A stretch of DNA of 64,000 nucleotides from Periplaneta americana (lineage: Eukaryota; Arthropoda; Insecta; Blattodea; Blattidae). Location: positions 10,510,800 through 10,574,799 of the forward strand of contig NC_091131.1 of the NCBI RefSeq assembly GCF_040183065.1, written 5' to 3'. The notes beneath the pieces were generated by a model that saw nothing but the letters and a program-made list of their open reading frames with translations, had not been told where the DNA came from and made no database searches. Made by a program: the position numbers and the translations under genes. Of the stretch, positions 36,786-47,676 are shown in pieces (the stretch's first letter is position 1; the number at the start of each line of letters is the position of its first letter).

Positions 36786-37056
36786 GGCTATTGGGGTTTT
36801 ACGGATTTCCGATGCTGATAGAAGAAGGACATGGGACTAATCGGGTCCTCGCCTGAGAATGGGATATACCCTAGCAGAGGTTAGGCAAGGTGGCCCATTT
36901 GTCAGCATCGGATTCACGAATGCCACCTGGACTACTTGTCGGACTTTGACAATCGTCCTCGATATCAACCTCTTTGATTTGATTGCCTGGTTGGGTTTTT
37001 CCGAGGTTTTCCCCAACCAAAAGGTAAATGCCGGGTAATCTTTTGGCGAATCCTCG
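36786..37056 (+). mobile_element. SINE-H body (core-sharing family)
   Basis: Contains gggtttttccgaggttttcc, aaccaaaaggtaaatgccgg and cttttggcgaatcctcgg, a block also found in SINE-F and more distantly SINE-T. The head is not tRNA-like by eye. Orientation is inferred from the shared core. Confidence 0.55.
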
Positions 37057-37084
37057 GACCTCACCTCATCTCATTACATCTCGC

Positions 37085-37256
37085 CAAAATATTGTAAAAA
37101 TTGCACAAAATTGTAAAAATTGTAGAAAATTACTAAATTGTAAACTGTAAAAATTGTAATTGTAATATTGTAAAATTTTGACTTGTTCCACATCTTAAAG
37201 CTTCATTGCTCATGTAAGATCTATGGAATAAAATTAATGAATGAAATGAATGAATT
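37085..37256 (+). mobile_element. Probable Jockey-like LINE 3' end
   Basis: ttgtaaaaattgtaa repeats, then gacttgttccacatcttaaa, gcttcattgctcatgtaaga, tatggaataaa and an (ATGA)n-like tail. It resembles 3' ends of insect Jockey-type elements (from memory). No coding part. Confidence 0.45.
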
Positions 37257-37486
37257 AGGACGCACAATGGGTCGATGTGTGCATGGGTTTCACCCTCGAG
37301 AAGCCAGCCAGCCAATCATAACTATTCTTAGAAAATACGGTAAAATGGAGATACAGCATGTTGCAATAAGGAATACATTCATGTTGTGATAATTTTACAA
37401 AACCGAAATAGAAGATGGAGGATAGAATGTCTCTCAAACGTTTAGCAAGCGACATCAATCTGTTCACCGTCAAAGACGTCTTGGTC

Positions 37487-37590
37487 TTGATGATGATGAT
37501 GATGATGATGATGATGACGATGATGATGATGATGACGATGATGATGGTGATGGTGATGGTGATGATGATGATAATGATGATGATGATGAA
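37487..37590 (+). repeat. (GAT)n microsatellite
   Basis: Imperfect trinucleotide run. It creates false frames rich in M or I. Confidence 0.95.
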
Positions 37591-38335
37591 AATATAATTC
37601 AGACAAAAACTGTTACAAACAGCTCCTTCCTTCATCACAAATTTCACATGGTCTTGTCGGCATTCTAACTTGTGTTTCCGGACCAGAAAATCAAAGCCTT
37701 TGCTAATTTCTATTACAATTTCAGTATATGTAATATAATGTATTAGATATCTTCTGCATGGAATTTCAAACACTATATATAAATTGTTTTTAGTATTTTA
37801 AATAGGTCACGACCATCCTCCCTAACTTATTTCCAAGCAACTTCACCTCATAATGAATAGTTTAAACGAAATACACAAACAGTACGTGTTTCAAAACATG
37901 AAGGGAAGTGTTTAGAAGCTGCTTTCATCCTGGACGTTAGAAAGCGAATCTCCATGACTATTTGCTCCTCGTTACGTTTCGAAATTGGTATAATTCAAAG
38001 TGTCGCTTGATACTTCCGCATCTTACTTATTCAAAAGCTTTCCCTACAACTTTCTCTAGGAGAAAGTATTATGACATCAATGGAGAACAATTCTACCAAA
38101 AATTGACATGACAGTTGCACAGAGAAAGAGGTCGTGTACGAATGGCATTGACATTGTGGGGAAATTGACAGGATATACGCGGTTTTCCTGCATTTGTAGT
38201 ATAAACTGAAATAAAATACCTAAATTACGTCATTACTACCATGAGAAGTAGCAGTCTATGCCTGGAAGTAACTGCCTGTGGTACATGTTTCACAATACAG
38301 TCTATTGATAGCACTTTCTCTATATGAGCCGTTCA

Positions 38336-38560
38336 GAGCAAAAGTGGTGTAAGTCAGAAATGGGTAATGAGGGATAAAGTAAACATTCTGTAAAATACAG
38401 CGCAAAGTAGCAATTAATATTCAATTTATTTAAACTATTAGTAGTCGGTGGATAGCACGAAGGCCATATTAACTGCTACTTTGCGCTGTATTTTACACAA
38501 TTTTTACTTTAATCCTCATTACCCAATTTTGACTTACACCGCTTTTGCTCTGAACGGCTC
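38336..38560. mobile_element. MITE-2 copy C, TSD ATAT
   Basis: Same ends and arms as copies A and B. ATAT at 38332-38335 and 38561-38564. Confidence 0.9.
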
Positions 38561-38942
38561 ATATGTAGGCTATCCTAGACCCTGCGACCGACGCTGGTCT
38601 TCCATCCAAGCCAGGAGAAAAAAAGGGGTAGGGTGGCCAGTTTCTTTCCCGCTCCCTTGAATGCATTCCTGACTAGTAACATATTACATTAATCAGACCT
38701 CAGATATATACAAACAATTGTTCTTCCTTGACAGTACTTGACATGTATCAGCCAAAACCTCAATCAGAGGTGCCCTATTGTGAGAATGCTGAACCAAATA
38801 TTAGACGTTCACAAATAGTGCAGTTCTTATATCACATCATATATACTTATTATTTTAATGTACCGCAGTACATATGATATTTTCATGCAGATATTCTGCG
38901 TCAGCATACGATGAAAGAGTAATGGAACGGAGAAAAATTCTC

Positions 38943-39013
38943 TCCGGCGCCGGGATTTGAACCCGGGTTTTCAGCTCTACGTGCTGACGCTTTATCCACT
39001 AAGCCACACCGGA
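38943..39013 (-). other. tRNA-like sequence, left arm (not a called tRNA gene)
   Basis: Mirror of 39284-39354. Folds as a cloverleaf: acceptor TCCGGTG/CGCCGGA, D stem GCTT/AAGC, anticodon stem TCAGC/GCTGA with loop ACGTAGA (anticodon position GTA), T stem CCGGG/CCCGG with loop TTCAAAT. Position 33 is C instead of the near-universal T, so it is probably a tRNA-derived repeat head. Confidence 0.6.
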
Positions 39014-39283
39014 TTCCACCCCGGCGTCGGAAGAATCGTCTCAGTTTTAAGTTCCAATTCTTGGGTTCCCTCTGGTGGCCGCCCTCTGCACTACGTCATA
39101 GACGGCGCTTATGCCGTCGGATCCAGGCCAACTAGTCACTCATTACGAGTGCACCTCAGCACATGTGTGGACTTCGGTCCTAGGTTCATAGATATCTATG
39201 ACGTAGTGCAGAGGGCGGCCACTAGAGGGAACCCAAGAGTTGGAACTTAAAACTGAGACGATTCTTCCGACGCCGGGGTGGAA

Positions 39284-39354
39284 TCCGGTGTGGCTTAGTG
39301 GAAAAAGCGTCAGCACGTAGAGCTGAAAACCCGGGTTCAAATCCCGGCGCCGGA
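39284..39354 (+). other. tRNA-like sequence, right arm (not a called tRNA gene)
   Basis: Complete 71-nt cloverleaf as in the left arm, with one base differing in the D loop (ggaaaaagc for ggataaagc). Anticodon position GTA (Tyr-like) with C at position 33. Followed by gagaatttttctccgttcc, part of the palindrome arm. Confidence 0.6.
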
Positions 39355-39387
39355 GAGAATTTTTCTCCGTTCCATTACTCTTTCATC

Positions 39388-41483
39388 TTATATCACATGT
39401 TCAACATGGGACAAGGCCCTTGCTTTAGACCAGTGGTCGTCAGCACTGGCTGAAATGGTAAAGGGTAAGAGGAGCAACATGTTGTGCCCCGTCGTGCAGC
39501 AGGAAAAGGTAGAGAGCATATGAGTAGCTTAATATCAAAGACGAACATCTGACCTCAATCAAAATTTAGATAGCTGTGGTTTTTTATACAATTTTTCATG
39601 CTCTTTCCAGTTATAGTGAAACCATATGCAAACTCTAACACTATATTTATGAAGTAAATTCTGTTAAATATTACAAAGAACACTGTGAATTAAAACATTG
39701 CCTCCAGATCAAACCTATGGAGACGACAGATGTCCGTCTTTGATATTAAGCTACTCATATCCGCCAGCAGCTACGAATGCACCATAGTGCAATGTCTAGC
39801 CCGAGCGTGCTCTGTGCCGAGGACCGCTGCTTTAGACAACTGAGGACAAATATTTTACTGGAGGTCGTACATCCATTTTATGTAATAAGCAAATAAATTA
39901 CCCTTTTCCTGCGATTATTCGAACCTGGTTTCTCTGCACTTGTAACCATAAGAAAACAAATTAGTATATGCAATTGATCAACAATTAAATTAATCTTCTT
40001 TTTGCCTAACCGCCCCTTTTATCCGACTTACCGCTGCTGGCGGGAAGGGAGGTTCGTGTGACCGTGCACTAGACACCTTATCAACGTGAGCCTCCCTGGT
40101 CATGAATCGACATGACCCAGGACCACCACCGAGACATCAGAAGACAACAAACTAACCTCCAGTCCCGGACGGAAGATAAATGTCTTCTATTGTCCATGCC
40201 TGGATTTGAACCTCAGACCGTTTGGTTGGGAAACGCATGCGTTGTAATTAAATAAATACAAGAGATAAATTGATAAAAAGAGTGTTTTCTTTGTTATGAT
40301 GTTTCGAAATATCACAAACACTTTCGTAATTGGTTATGTAATTTTATACCATTGTAATGTTTTTCCACTAAAGTTCGTTGAACTTAATACGCGCTTTTAT
40401 ACACATCAACTAGCTTATGACCCACTTCTACAATAACCACTATGAGAAACTTGTCAAGAAACTCACAAATTTAAACATTATCACCCATACTAAACTACTG
40501 CCGTTACAACATTCCTATTTACTGATTTATTGTTATTATAACAAAGTTACACGCATTGTCAAAAACATAGAGTTACTCGAAGTATGAAGACCTTTTTTAA
40601 GTCTGTTAAATATTATTTAAAAAGTTTCCACAAAAATAAAGACACCGTGTCTTTTGCAAAAGACTGTAATTTAAAGTCCCGATACTGCCTTCATTTCAGT
40701 TGCTTTGGTAACATTTATTTCGAAATATAATAATAAATTTAGCTTCCCTTATGAAAAGGTTGCCAGATTTGACAAAACGTATTACATGTAATTTGGAAAC
40801 ACACCTAAAAGGTAAAATGATATACATGTGAAACGGTTAGGGAATCGGATATGCAAAATGTCAGAAAAATTTATACCCAAGTAGAGTTTGTGCTCATTTA
40901 CAGTTAAGAAAGTGGGGGTGGAAATATCATCAGATAGGTTAGAATGATTTGAATGTCGCGAGAATAAATAATATTACGGATTGATTGGCATTGATATCTA
41001 AACCACAATATCTAAAGAACTCTGAGCGGTTTTTGGTATAGACTTTGCAATGTATTCATTCTGAAAGTTACTAATGACGAGAACAAAATGGCGGCCGCGT
41101 TTTAATTTTATATTACGGCTGTTCACATAAATAAATACAATATTATTTTATGAATGAATTGGAAGAATTACATATCCTATCTAAACATTCTATAGCAAAA
41201 TTTTTGCAACTTCAAAACTGCTCTGACTTTTGAATAAAGAAAGACCCAATCCCTCTTCTTTCCGTGTCGTCAGATTACAGCCGATACGTGAAAGTTGGGG
41301 GTGGATTTCCAGAGTTCTTGTAGTTCGTGTAGCATGGAGAAAAATGTCTAACTCTTTTCTTTAGATAAGATGTACAATTTTCCATTCCTTAAACCTCAGA
41401 TAATCGCTTTAGCGACTGGGATAACTAATTTCATTTCGATTAATAGTTTGGAATTATTTACAAGTTTATATTATTAGAATGTA
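39388..41483. other. Intronic DNA, no clear features
   Basis: A B-box-like ggatttgaacctcagac near 40200 suggests a decayed SINE. Nothing else recognised. Confidence 0.4.
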
Positions 41484-41495
41484 CCGAGACATAAT

Positions 41496-41719
41496 GTCCA
41501 CACCTGTGGAGTAACGGTCAGCACGTTTGGCCGCGAAACCAGGTGGCCCGGGTTTGAATCCCGGTCGGGGCAACTTACCTGGTTGAGACTTTTTTTCCGG
41601 AGTTTTCCCTGAACCCAATACGAGTAAATGCTGGGTAACTTTCGGTGCTGGACCCCGGACTCATTTCACCGGCATTATCACCTTCATTTCATTCAGATGC
41701 TAAATAATCTAAAAATGAC
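41496..41719 (+). mobile_element. SINE-T, plus strand, 12-bp TSD, short tail
   Basis: Head with A box tggagtaacggtcagcacg and B box gggtttgaatcccggtcggg, core, and tail cut after cagatgctaaataatctaa. CCGAGACATAAT is duplicated at 41484-41495 and 41720-41731. Confidence 0.9.
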
Positions 41720-42386
41720 CCGAGACATAATAGTGCACAAACATATTTTTATTAACAATGAACACATTGTTAGGTGCGGATTTGATTCTCCTCTTTTGTC
41801 GTATTCACAACACAACTTTAGCTGTTACATCATAATTATGCTAAATAACGTAGAGACTTTTTAGAAGCCTAAAATGTCTTAAAGTTAGTTTCGTTTAGTC
41901 TTACAGGATTTCCGGTTTATTTGGGGAGCGAGACTTTCAAACCACAAACTATATCCGACAACAAATTCCCCACATAAAAATTACTCGTTTCCTTCCTTTC
42001 AATCAGTATTTTTATTCAAGCAATTCTTTAAGACGGGGAATCGCCGGCAATATGGCTGACAATGAACTGAACTTCACTTCAGTCCAGTCAGCGAGTCTAA
42101 ATTTGATTTAAGATTGTATCCGACCAGATTGTCAAAATACCATCACCTTGCCTTTCCTTTCTGTTTCCGTTGCCAAATAGCGTATTTCCTGGTTTCATTC
42201 TTAACAGAACGAACTCAAATCAAATTTTATTTTGTAACAAACAAGTATATTATGTGCATTATGTTCCGGATTTTCTTCGATCGAAATAATATAATATTGG
42301 CAACGACGTTTTACAATATATGTACAATGTTTTACTCAGTATAGGATATAGAAAGCTGTGTATAAAATCAACACAGAAATAATCAA

Positions 42387-42519
42387 TGGGTCATATTTAG
42401 AAGTTGGTAGCCTTTGACAATTTGTGAAACAAGAGAACATCATTTATGGTTGCTAAGACAAAGCCTTGTTCTAGTATTTTACAAATTGTCAAAGCCTGCT
42501 AATTTCTATACATGGCCCA
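42387..42519. repeat. 133-bp foldback
   Basis: Left tgggtcatatttagaagttg...cctttgacaatttgt mirrors the right arm ending tggccca. Arms about 39 bp with several mismatches; possibly a small MITE. Confidence 0.65.
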
Positions 42520-42899
42520 CTTGATTAAGCTGTTTCTTTATTGTTTTATACATAGGTTTCTTATGGCAATGTTAAGTCCATAATACGTTCTAGACCCAGA
42601 AAAACACAGGTAGAATATCAGTTACGATGCAACGGGCACGTGGAGATGTGGAACCGAATAGATATAAATAAAAATATATTTTATCAAAATCGAATCATCT
42701 TGTTACCAGAATGAGAGGAAGAAAGACAAATAAAATTCTAGCATTTCTTAGAGGACGAGACGGTTTAAGAAGATAAATATACAGGGTGTCCGGGACAAAA
42801 TTTACCAATAAGAAAGTTTAATAACTCACCAAATAATTGATGGATGAAAATGCTGTTTGCGAGAATTGACAAAGGGACTTCCAAAGTTTCGAATGACCA

Positions 42900-43609
42900 C
42901 TAATAAACTTCTATGTGTGCACCTCTTGTAGCACGACAGATGTCCAGGCGATATACAAGTTCTTGCCATGTGTTTCGTAACATCTCTGGAGTGACAGTTG
43001 CACAAGCAGTGACAATTCTCCGACGCAGATCCTCCAAATCTGCCACTACAGTCTTGTACACAATGTCTTTTATGTATCCCCCCAAAAAAAGAAGTCCAGT
43101 GGGATTAGGTCTGGGGATCTGGGAGGCCATGCTGTAGGTCCACCTCGACCAATCCATCGCTGAGGAAAGCATTCATTCAAGTGATCTGTAACATGTAATG
43201 CATAATGAGGCGGAGCTCCGTCTTGTTGGAAAACATGTCCCTGTGGAATTTGAGGAATGGTGTAATTTTGCAGCATATCAAGATACACATTTCCATTGAT
43301 AGTGTTTTCCACAAAAAAGAACGGTCCAATCACAGTTTCATGTGTAAGTCCGCACCAAACATTAATCTTAGGGATGTCTCTTTCCAATTTCCTCACTACA
43401 TGCGGATTTTCTGATCCCCAGATGCGACAATTATGCCTGTTGACGATCCCGGTCTCAAGAAGCTTTCTATGCCAAGTTGTTATTGTGTGCCTATCTTGTG
43501 GTTGCTTCTCAGGCCACTGTTGTCTAAATCTTCTCTCCACTATCTTCGGATACTTGAATTCGGCAAGCCAATAGCAGCATTGAACTTTTTGTTGCACTGT
43601 GAACGCCAT
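42900..43609 (-). pseudogene. Tc1/mariner-type transposase, deleted and frameshifted
   Basis: From MAFTVQQKVQCCYWLAEFKY (43609 downwards) through RRFRQQWPEKQPQDRHTI (N-terminal helix-turn-helix region). An internal deletion then joins to NRHNCRIWGSENPHVV, PKINVWCGLTHETVIGPFFF, VFQQDGAPPHYALHV (second catalytic Asp) and WPPRSPDLIPLDFFFWG (third acidic residue, 36 residues later by my count). A shift at a homopolymer near 43080 leads to GYIKDIVYKTVVADLEDLRR and a stop near 42900. The first catalytic Asp and about 100 residues are missing compared with the 330-350 usual for the family, so it is inactive. Confidence 0.85.
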
Positions 43610-43711
43610 TTTAATTACAGCTATGTCAACAACAATGACCAAATGTTCCCAACATCACACATAAAACTTAAAATGTCCCTCTTTCATTTGCCGCAAATTT
43701 CATTTTCCTAT

Positions 43712-44068
43712 GAATAATTTCGAGGGAAAAATTGTTCCGGATCCGGGTATCGAACCCGGGACCTTTGGTTTAACGTACCAACGCTCTACCACTGAGCTAC
43801 CCGGGAACTCTAACCGACAACGATCCAATTTTTCCCTCTATATCCACAGACCTCAAAGTGGGCTGACATCCGTCAAGCAACCAACTTGGAGTGCACACTA
43901 ACTCCGTGTGACTTAAATTGTGGTTTTCTGTTAACGAGCAGTGACGTGTATTATGCAGATCAAGATTTCAGGTATAACTCCCTGTAAAGTTGATTTGAAT
44001 AATTTCGAGGGAAATTATTCGAAATTATTCAAATCAACTTTACAGGGAGTTATACCTGAAATCTTGAT
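43712..44068 (-). mobile_element. tRNA-headed SINE with hairpin 5' end, 14-bp TSD
   Basis: Inserted in the dead mariner-type element. TTTCATTTTCCTAT is duplicated at 43698-43711 and 44069-44082. On the minus strand it starts with a hairpin of two perfect 50-bp arms (44068-44019 and 44008-43959) and ends with a 72-nt tRNA-like unit and caatttttccctcgaaatta. The segment ccctcgaaattattc occurs near both ends. Confidence 0.8.
43733..43806 (-). other. tRNA-like unit inside the SINE
   Basis: Cloverleaf on the minus strand: acceptor TCCCGGG/ATCCGGA (poorly paired), D arm GCTC-agtggta-GAGC, anticodon stem TTGGT/ACCAA with loop ACGTTAA (anticodon position GTT), T arm CCGGG-TTCGATA-CCCGG. Position 33 is C and the acceptor stem is mismatched, so I do not call it a tRNA gene. 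Confidence 0.55.
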
Positions 44069-44141
44069 TTTCATTTTCCTATCTCCATTATTACACGAGT
44101 TATTAAACTTTCTTATTGGTACATTTTGTCCCGGACACAGT

Positions 44142-44144
<3 letters not shown>

Positions 44145-44200
<56 letters not shown>
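44145..44200 (+). repeat. (ATT)n microsatellite
   Basis: Trinucleotide run adjoining the right end of the Tc1/mariner-type element. Confidence 0.95.
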
Positions 44201-44876
44201 GTACGATAGGCCTAGTAAATAACAGTTATGCAGCCTTTTAATCCAGTCTCTAGCCTGGAAGAGCGTTGACCATTGCGATGAGACTCTGGTTATAGTGTTT
44301 TCATTAAGGTCACCCTCGTAATAAAGTGCGTATCTATTAATGAATGACACGTGAGTTTCGCATGACCTTTCTCCTCAGTAGTACGCCATGTAGTATCGTT
44401 ACGTAACTACACATTGCCTCACATTGTGAAATAAAGCGTAACATCCTGACACTTCAACGAGATATCGCCATTATTTTAAGATCCAATCTTTATCACAAAT
44501 AGATACAATTCCCCACTTTTCAAGCCACTCGCGTGTGGGATATTTTTACACGCTACATCAACACGAATGATTCTCTTATCATTTATATGAATAATATTTA
44601 TTTATGTTGATCTTTTATGTGTCCAAAATAAACTTTACTCTTTCCCAGTTGCTTCCAGTGATTTCTTCCGTCTACGTATAGGTAATATCCAGTTCAATTA
44701 AAGCGATTTCTGAACGTCCGTTGAATAATATTTGAGGTTATGAGGACTCTACATCCTACTATTTATTCTACAGACTTTTTTAAATTGTTCACATCTGAAT
44801 GAAATTTACAAATATCCTGTATTTGAACATACGCTCATGTTTTAATTCAAAAAACTAATATTTGCGACAAACTCAC

Positions 44877-44962
44877 GTACTTCCTCAGTTCTCGTAGGTC
44901 ATCATATGTTTGCAGAGGTTTTGGTACCGGAGCCATTTGCCAGAAATACATAGCCATTAATA
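44877..44962 (-). other. Possible orphan exon on the minus strand inside intron 1
   Basis: On the minus strand a good acceptor (gattttattccag) precedes an 86-bp open segment that ends AAGTAC|GTGAGT, a good donor. In one frame it reads LMAMYFWQMAPVPKPLQTYD followed by DLRELRKY. The P-K-P and D-L-R-E-L-R-K-Y spacing is loosely like the ELRxYL region of long neuropeptide F/NPY-type peptides, but no RPRF-amide exon was found nearby, so the identity is unknown. It lies antisense within intron 1 of the neuropeptide gene and outside any repeat I recognise. It may equally be chance. Confidence 0.25.
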
Positions 44963-45689
44963 CTGGAATAAAATCTAAACTTTTCAGAGAGTACTGACTT
45001 ATCTAACACACTTACAGTAATTAACACTCCCCCTGATAGATTTTATTGAAACTGTGTCGAATATAATTTAAATAATCATCAAATAAAATATACATTGCAA
45101 AACTTTCCAGTCTACATAACTATTTATTTCAATTAAATTTAATTTAAACAAAACAACACGTCGATTTAGATATTGATGGAGAAGTTTAAAACCAGTGTTA
45201 ATTGCACCCTCATCCCCTTTTGAAATTTCAAATGACATTCCTATATTATGATAATTAGCTAATTTGAAAGAGTAATCAATCATGCATATCATTCATTTGT
45301 TCTCACATTTTTTTCTATCGTCGCCTGGCAACCTCGATTGTTGCTTGTAGGATGAAAACAGTTTATTCAATTAATTAAATTTACTAAATTAAATGTTCAA
45401 AATGTATTGCATTGTTAGCTAGACAGTAATACAGCATATTTCGGAATTCCTCTACATAGCATTGCCATAATATCAAAACCGTGCATAAATAACGTAAATC
45501 CAAACGTCTGCTTTTATTATCCATAATATAATACACATCCATAATATTCCTTAATGTTAGTTTGTGTTACTACCTGAAATAACCTGTAGTCAACAATAGT
45601 TTGTAATTTTATTCTCTTCAGCTCTAATCAACAATTACAACAATACAGGTTGCCAGACGACGATAGAAAAAAGATATGAGAATAAATAA

Positions 45690-45747
<58 letters not shown>

Positions 45748-45898
45748 AACACTGAATACTCTTTCAAATTTAAGTAATATCATAATATAGGGGTGCCATT
45801 TGAAATTTGAAGGTGAGGAAGTGGAACATGAAATGCAATTAACACTAGTTTTAAACTTCCCCATCAATATATAAATTTATGTGTTCTTTTGTTGAAAT
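44963..45898. other. Intronic AT-rich DNA
   Basis: Only an (ATT)n run at about 45690-45743 is clear. Confidence 0.5.
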
Positions 45899-45907
45899 TA
45901 AATTTAA

Positions 45908-46144
45908 ATGATTTTTTACTTGGTCATTTAACGACGCTGTATAAACTACTAGGTTATTTAGCGTCGATGGGATTTTTGATAGCCGAGGATTCGCCAAAGG
46001 TTACCTGACATTCGCCTTATGATTGAAGAAAAACTCGGAAAAAACTCAAGCGGCTAATCAGCTCAAGCGGGGATCGAACTCGCGCTTAAGTACAACGCCG
46101 GATCGGCAGGCAAGCACCGTAACCGACTGAGCTACGCCGGTGGC
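45908..46144 (-). mobile_element. SINE-F, 9-bp TSD
   Basis: On the minus strand: A box tagctcagtcggttacggtg, B-box-like gagttcgatccccgc, core ttttttccgagtttttcttc with aacctttggcgaatcctcgg, tail cgacgctaaataacctagta and gcgtcgttaaatg. TAAATTTAA at 45899-45907 and 46145-46153. It shares core and tail modules with other SINEs here. Confidence 0.85.
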
Positions 46145-46306
46145 TAAATTTAATTAAATTAACAGTCATTTAGACAGTGAAGTTTTGAAATGAAAGCCTT
46201 AATCAATAAATGTAGATGATAGACTTAACATAAAGTAAACTATAGCCTTGGAGTCCCATTTTCTTGACATCATATCATAATTCATATTCTTCCTTATCGC
46301 ATATTT

Positions 46307-46369
46307 TATAAGTAGGCCTATATAAACACACATATAATATAAATGTGTGTTTATATAAGCCTACTTATA
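46307..46369. repeat. 63-bp perfect hairpin
   Basis: tataagtaggcctatataaa... (27-bp arm) mirrored to 46369 around a 9-bp loop, with one mismatch. Intronic. Confidence 0.8.
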
Positions 46370-46611
46370 TGTTTTAATTATAACAAATGTTAAATTTATT
46401 TTCATTAATTTCCCTACAGAAACTTTGCGTATAACGAGATAGTGACGTCATTCCATAATAGTACCGAGCTGTAAAAGTGAAATTAATATATAAAAACATA
46501 ATTTGATGGTGATGCGAGATTTTTTTCGCCTTGCCATAAGTGCAGAAATATTCAAAGTTCGCAGCTACCAATTACCGACCTCATCATCAGGAAAGAAATA
46601 CTATCTGTTGG

Positions 46612-46692
46612 ATGCGTTACCAAGAGATGTATTGGCTCCATCTTCCGTTACCGAGAGACTTTCTACATGACTGGCTCTTGGTAATGCATCTA
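46612..46692. repeat. Small foldback
   Basis: gatgcgttaccaagag mirrored by ctcttggtaatgcatc. Confidence 0.6.
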
Positions 46693-46891
46693 TTTCCTAG
46701 CTTTCCTCATGAGGGAACCAAAACGTTGGATGTTTCTGCATCTGTGTCACGGTACAATAGTACATTATGCATCGAGCCTATAATGGTAGTAATTAAGACG
46801 CGAGTATGTTTGTTTATGAAACGAGCGCAAGCGAGTTTCATAATTTTCATACGAGCGTCTTAATTACCGTTACAGGCAAGTTTCATACGAC

Positions 46892-47400
46892 TTTTTATGC
46901 TCGATCATATTTCTAACTTGAAATTATTCATAAGTATTCATGTTATGGTTATGTAAGTGAGGAGCGGAACTGACCTTCTAAATTGTGAGATATGCGCAGA
47001 CGCGAAAGTATTGATTTTTTCCGAGGAACGAATATCATTGACCTTGATATAATCTAGAGAATAACATGAACATTAGTCTTGATATAACCTGGAAATTGAT
47101 TTAGAATTGAAAAACAAGATGACAAATTGAATTTATTTGAATATTATTTACAATTAACGAGTAACAGAACATAACCTTCTGCGACAGTATTGGATTTCCA
47201 GCCTCCGTGACTTTTCGCTAGTTGTCTTTCGATTGCATATCCGAGAATAATCGATACTTGCGCTTTTATAATGCTACAATGGTGATTTCTCATTGGCTGA
47301 ACAACTGAACTATAATGAATAGGTGTACTTTAATGAGGTGCATTAAAGGGCTACTACCAGGTGTATAATCACTACATTTCGGCATGGTCGAGCATAAAAA
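46892..47400. mobile_element. Possible 0.5-kb TIR element
   Basis: TTTTTATGCTCGATCAT at the left and its complement (16 of 17) at 47384-47400. No coding content or TSD seen. Ends 156 bp before exon 2. Confidence 0.45.
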
Positions 47401-47556
47401 CTAAAAAAAATCTCACCACCAATCCTTAAAAATCATACCTAACAAAATTATGGGAAAACGTAGAGCTAAACTGCGAGGAACTAATCGCAGACGTTCCAAT
47501 AAGATCAGTTTGGGCAAAGTCACAGTATGTTTCATAATGTTAACATTCCTCCACAG

Positions 47557-47676
47557 GCAGAAACGAGTATCGGACCAGAGACTGGCAGAGCTGGAGACTT
47601 ACATGGCATTGAGAAGAATGGCAGGGAAGCTGGTGAACGTACCGGTGGGATTTGGACAAGTCGACCCGGCCAAGAT
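47557..47676 (+). CDS. Neuropeptide precursor, exon 2 (mature peptide)
   Basis: Preceded by a pyrimidine-rich acceptor (attcctccacag) and ended by AAGAT|GTAAGT. The 120-bp exon completes Arg29 and encodes QKR (residues 30-32, a prohormone-convertase site). It then encodes the start of the mature peptide, VSDQRLAELETYMALRR (33-49), and its second half MAGKLVNVPVGFGQVDPAK (50-68). Ile69 is split across intron 2. The first half looks like an amphipathic helix (L, A, E, Y and M spaced as in a helix), as in class B GPCR ligands. The C-terminal P-A-K-I followed in exon 3 by Gly-Arg matches the Pro-X-X-X-amide ending of the insect PXXXamide family, proposed ligands of PTH-receptor-like GPCRs (recalled, not checked). 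The internal RR at 48-49 could be a second cleavage site. Other candidates (CRF-like or calcitonin-like diuretic hormones) fit less well: there is no GP-amide ending and no CRF signature. Confidence 0.8.

Larger units (their letters stand above)
38910..39387. repeat. 478-bp palindrome with a tRNA-like unit in each arm
   Basis: Arms 38910-39100 and 39197-39387 are 191 bp each and pair at constant offset (coordinates sum to 78297) with very few mismatches. The 96-bp centre has its own small hairpin (gacggc/gccgtc). Outer ends gatgaaagagtaatggaacg / complement. No TSD seen. Confidence 0.9.
42782..44142 (-). mobile_element. Tc1/mariner-superfamily element with dead transposase
   Basis: TIRs CAGGGTGTCCGGGACAAAAT / near complement, with similarity extending about 45 bp inwards (caataagaaagtttaataac). 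TA at 42780-42781 and 44143-44144. It contains the transposase relic 42900-43609 and a SINE inserted at 43712-44068. Confidence 0.9.

Noticed and set aside
37415..37773. Frames rich in Met or Ile on both strands
   Set aside because: Produced by the (GAT)n microsatellite.
39284..39354. tRNA-Tyr gene pair
   Set aside because: Good cloverleaf, but no intron as usual for eukaryotic tRNA-Tyr, C33 in place of T33, and part of a palindromic repeat.
43733..43806. tRNA-Asn gene on the minus strand
   Set aside because: It lies within a SINE bounded by a 14-bp TSD, has C at position 33 and a mismatched acceptor stem.
46540..46863. 107-residue open frame
   Set aside because: It crosses a foldback (46612-46692), has no splice or promoter support, and has no motif I know.
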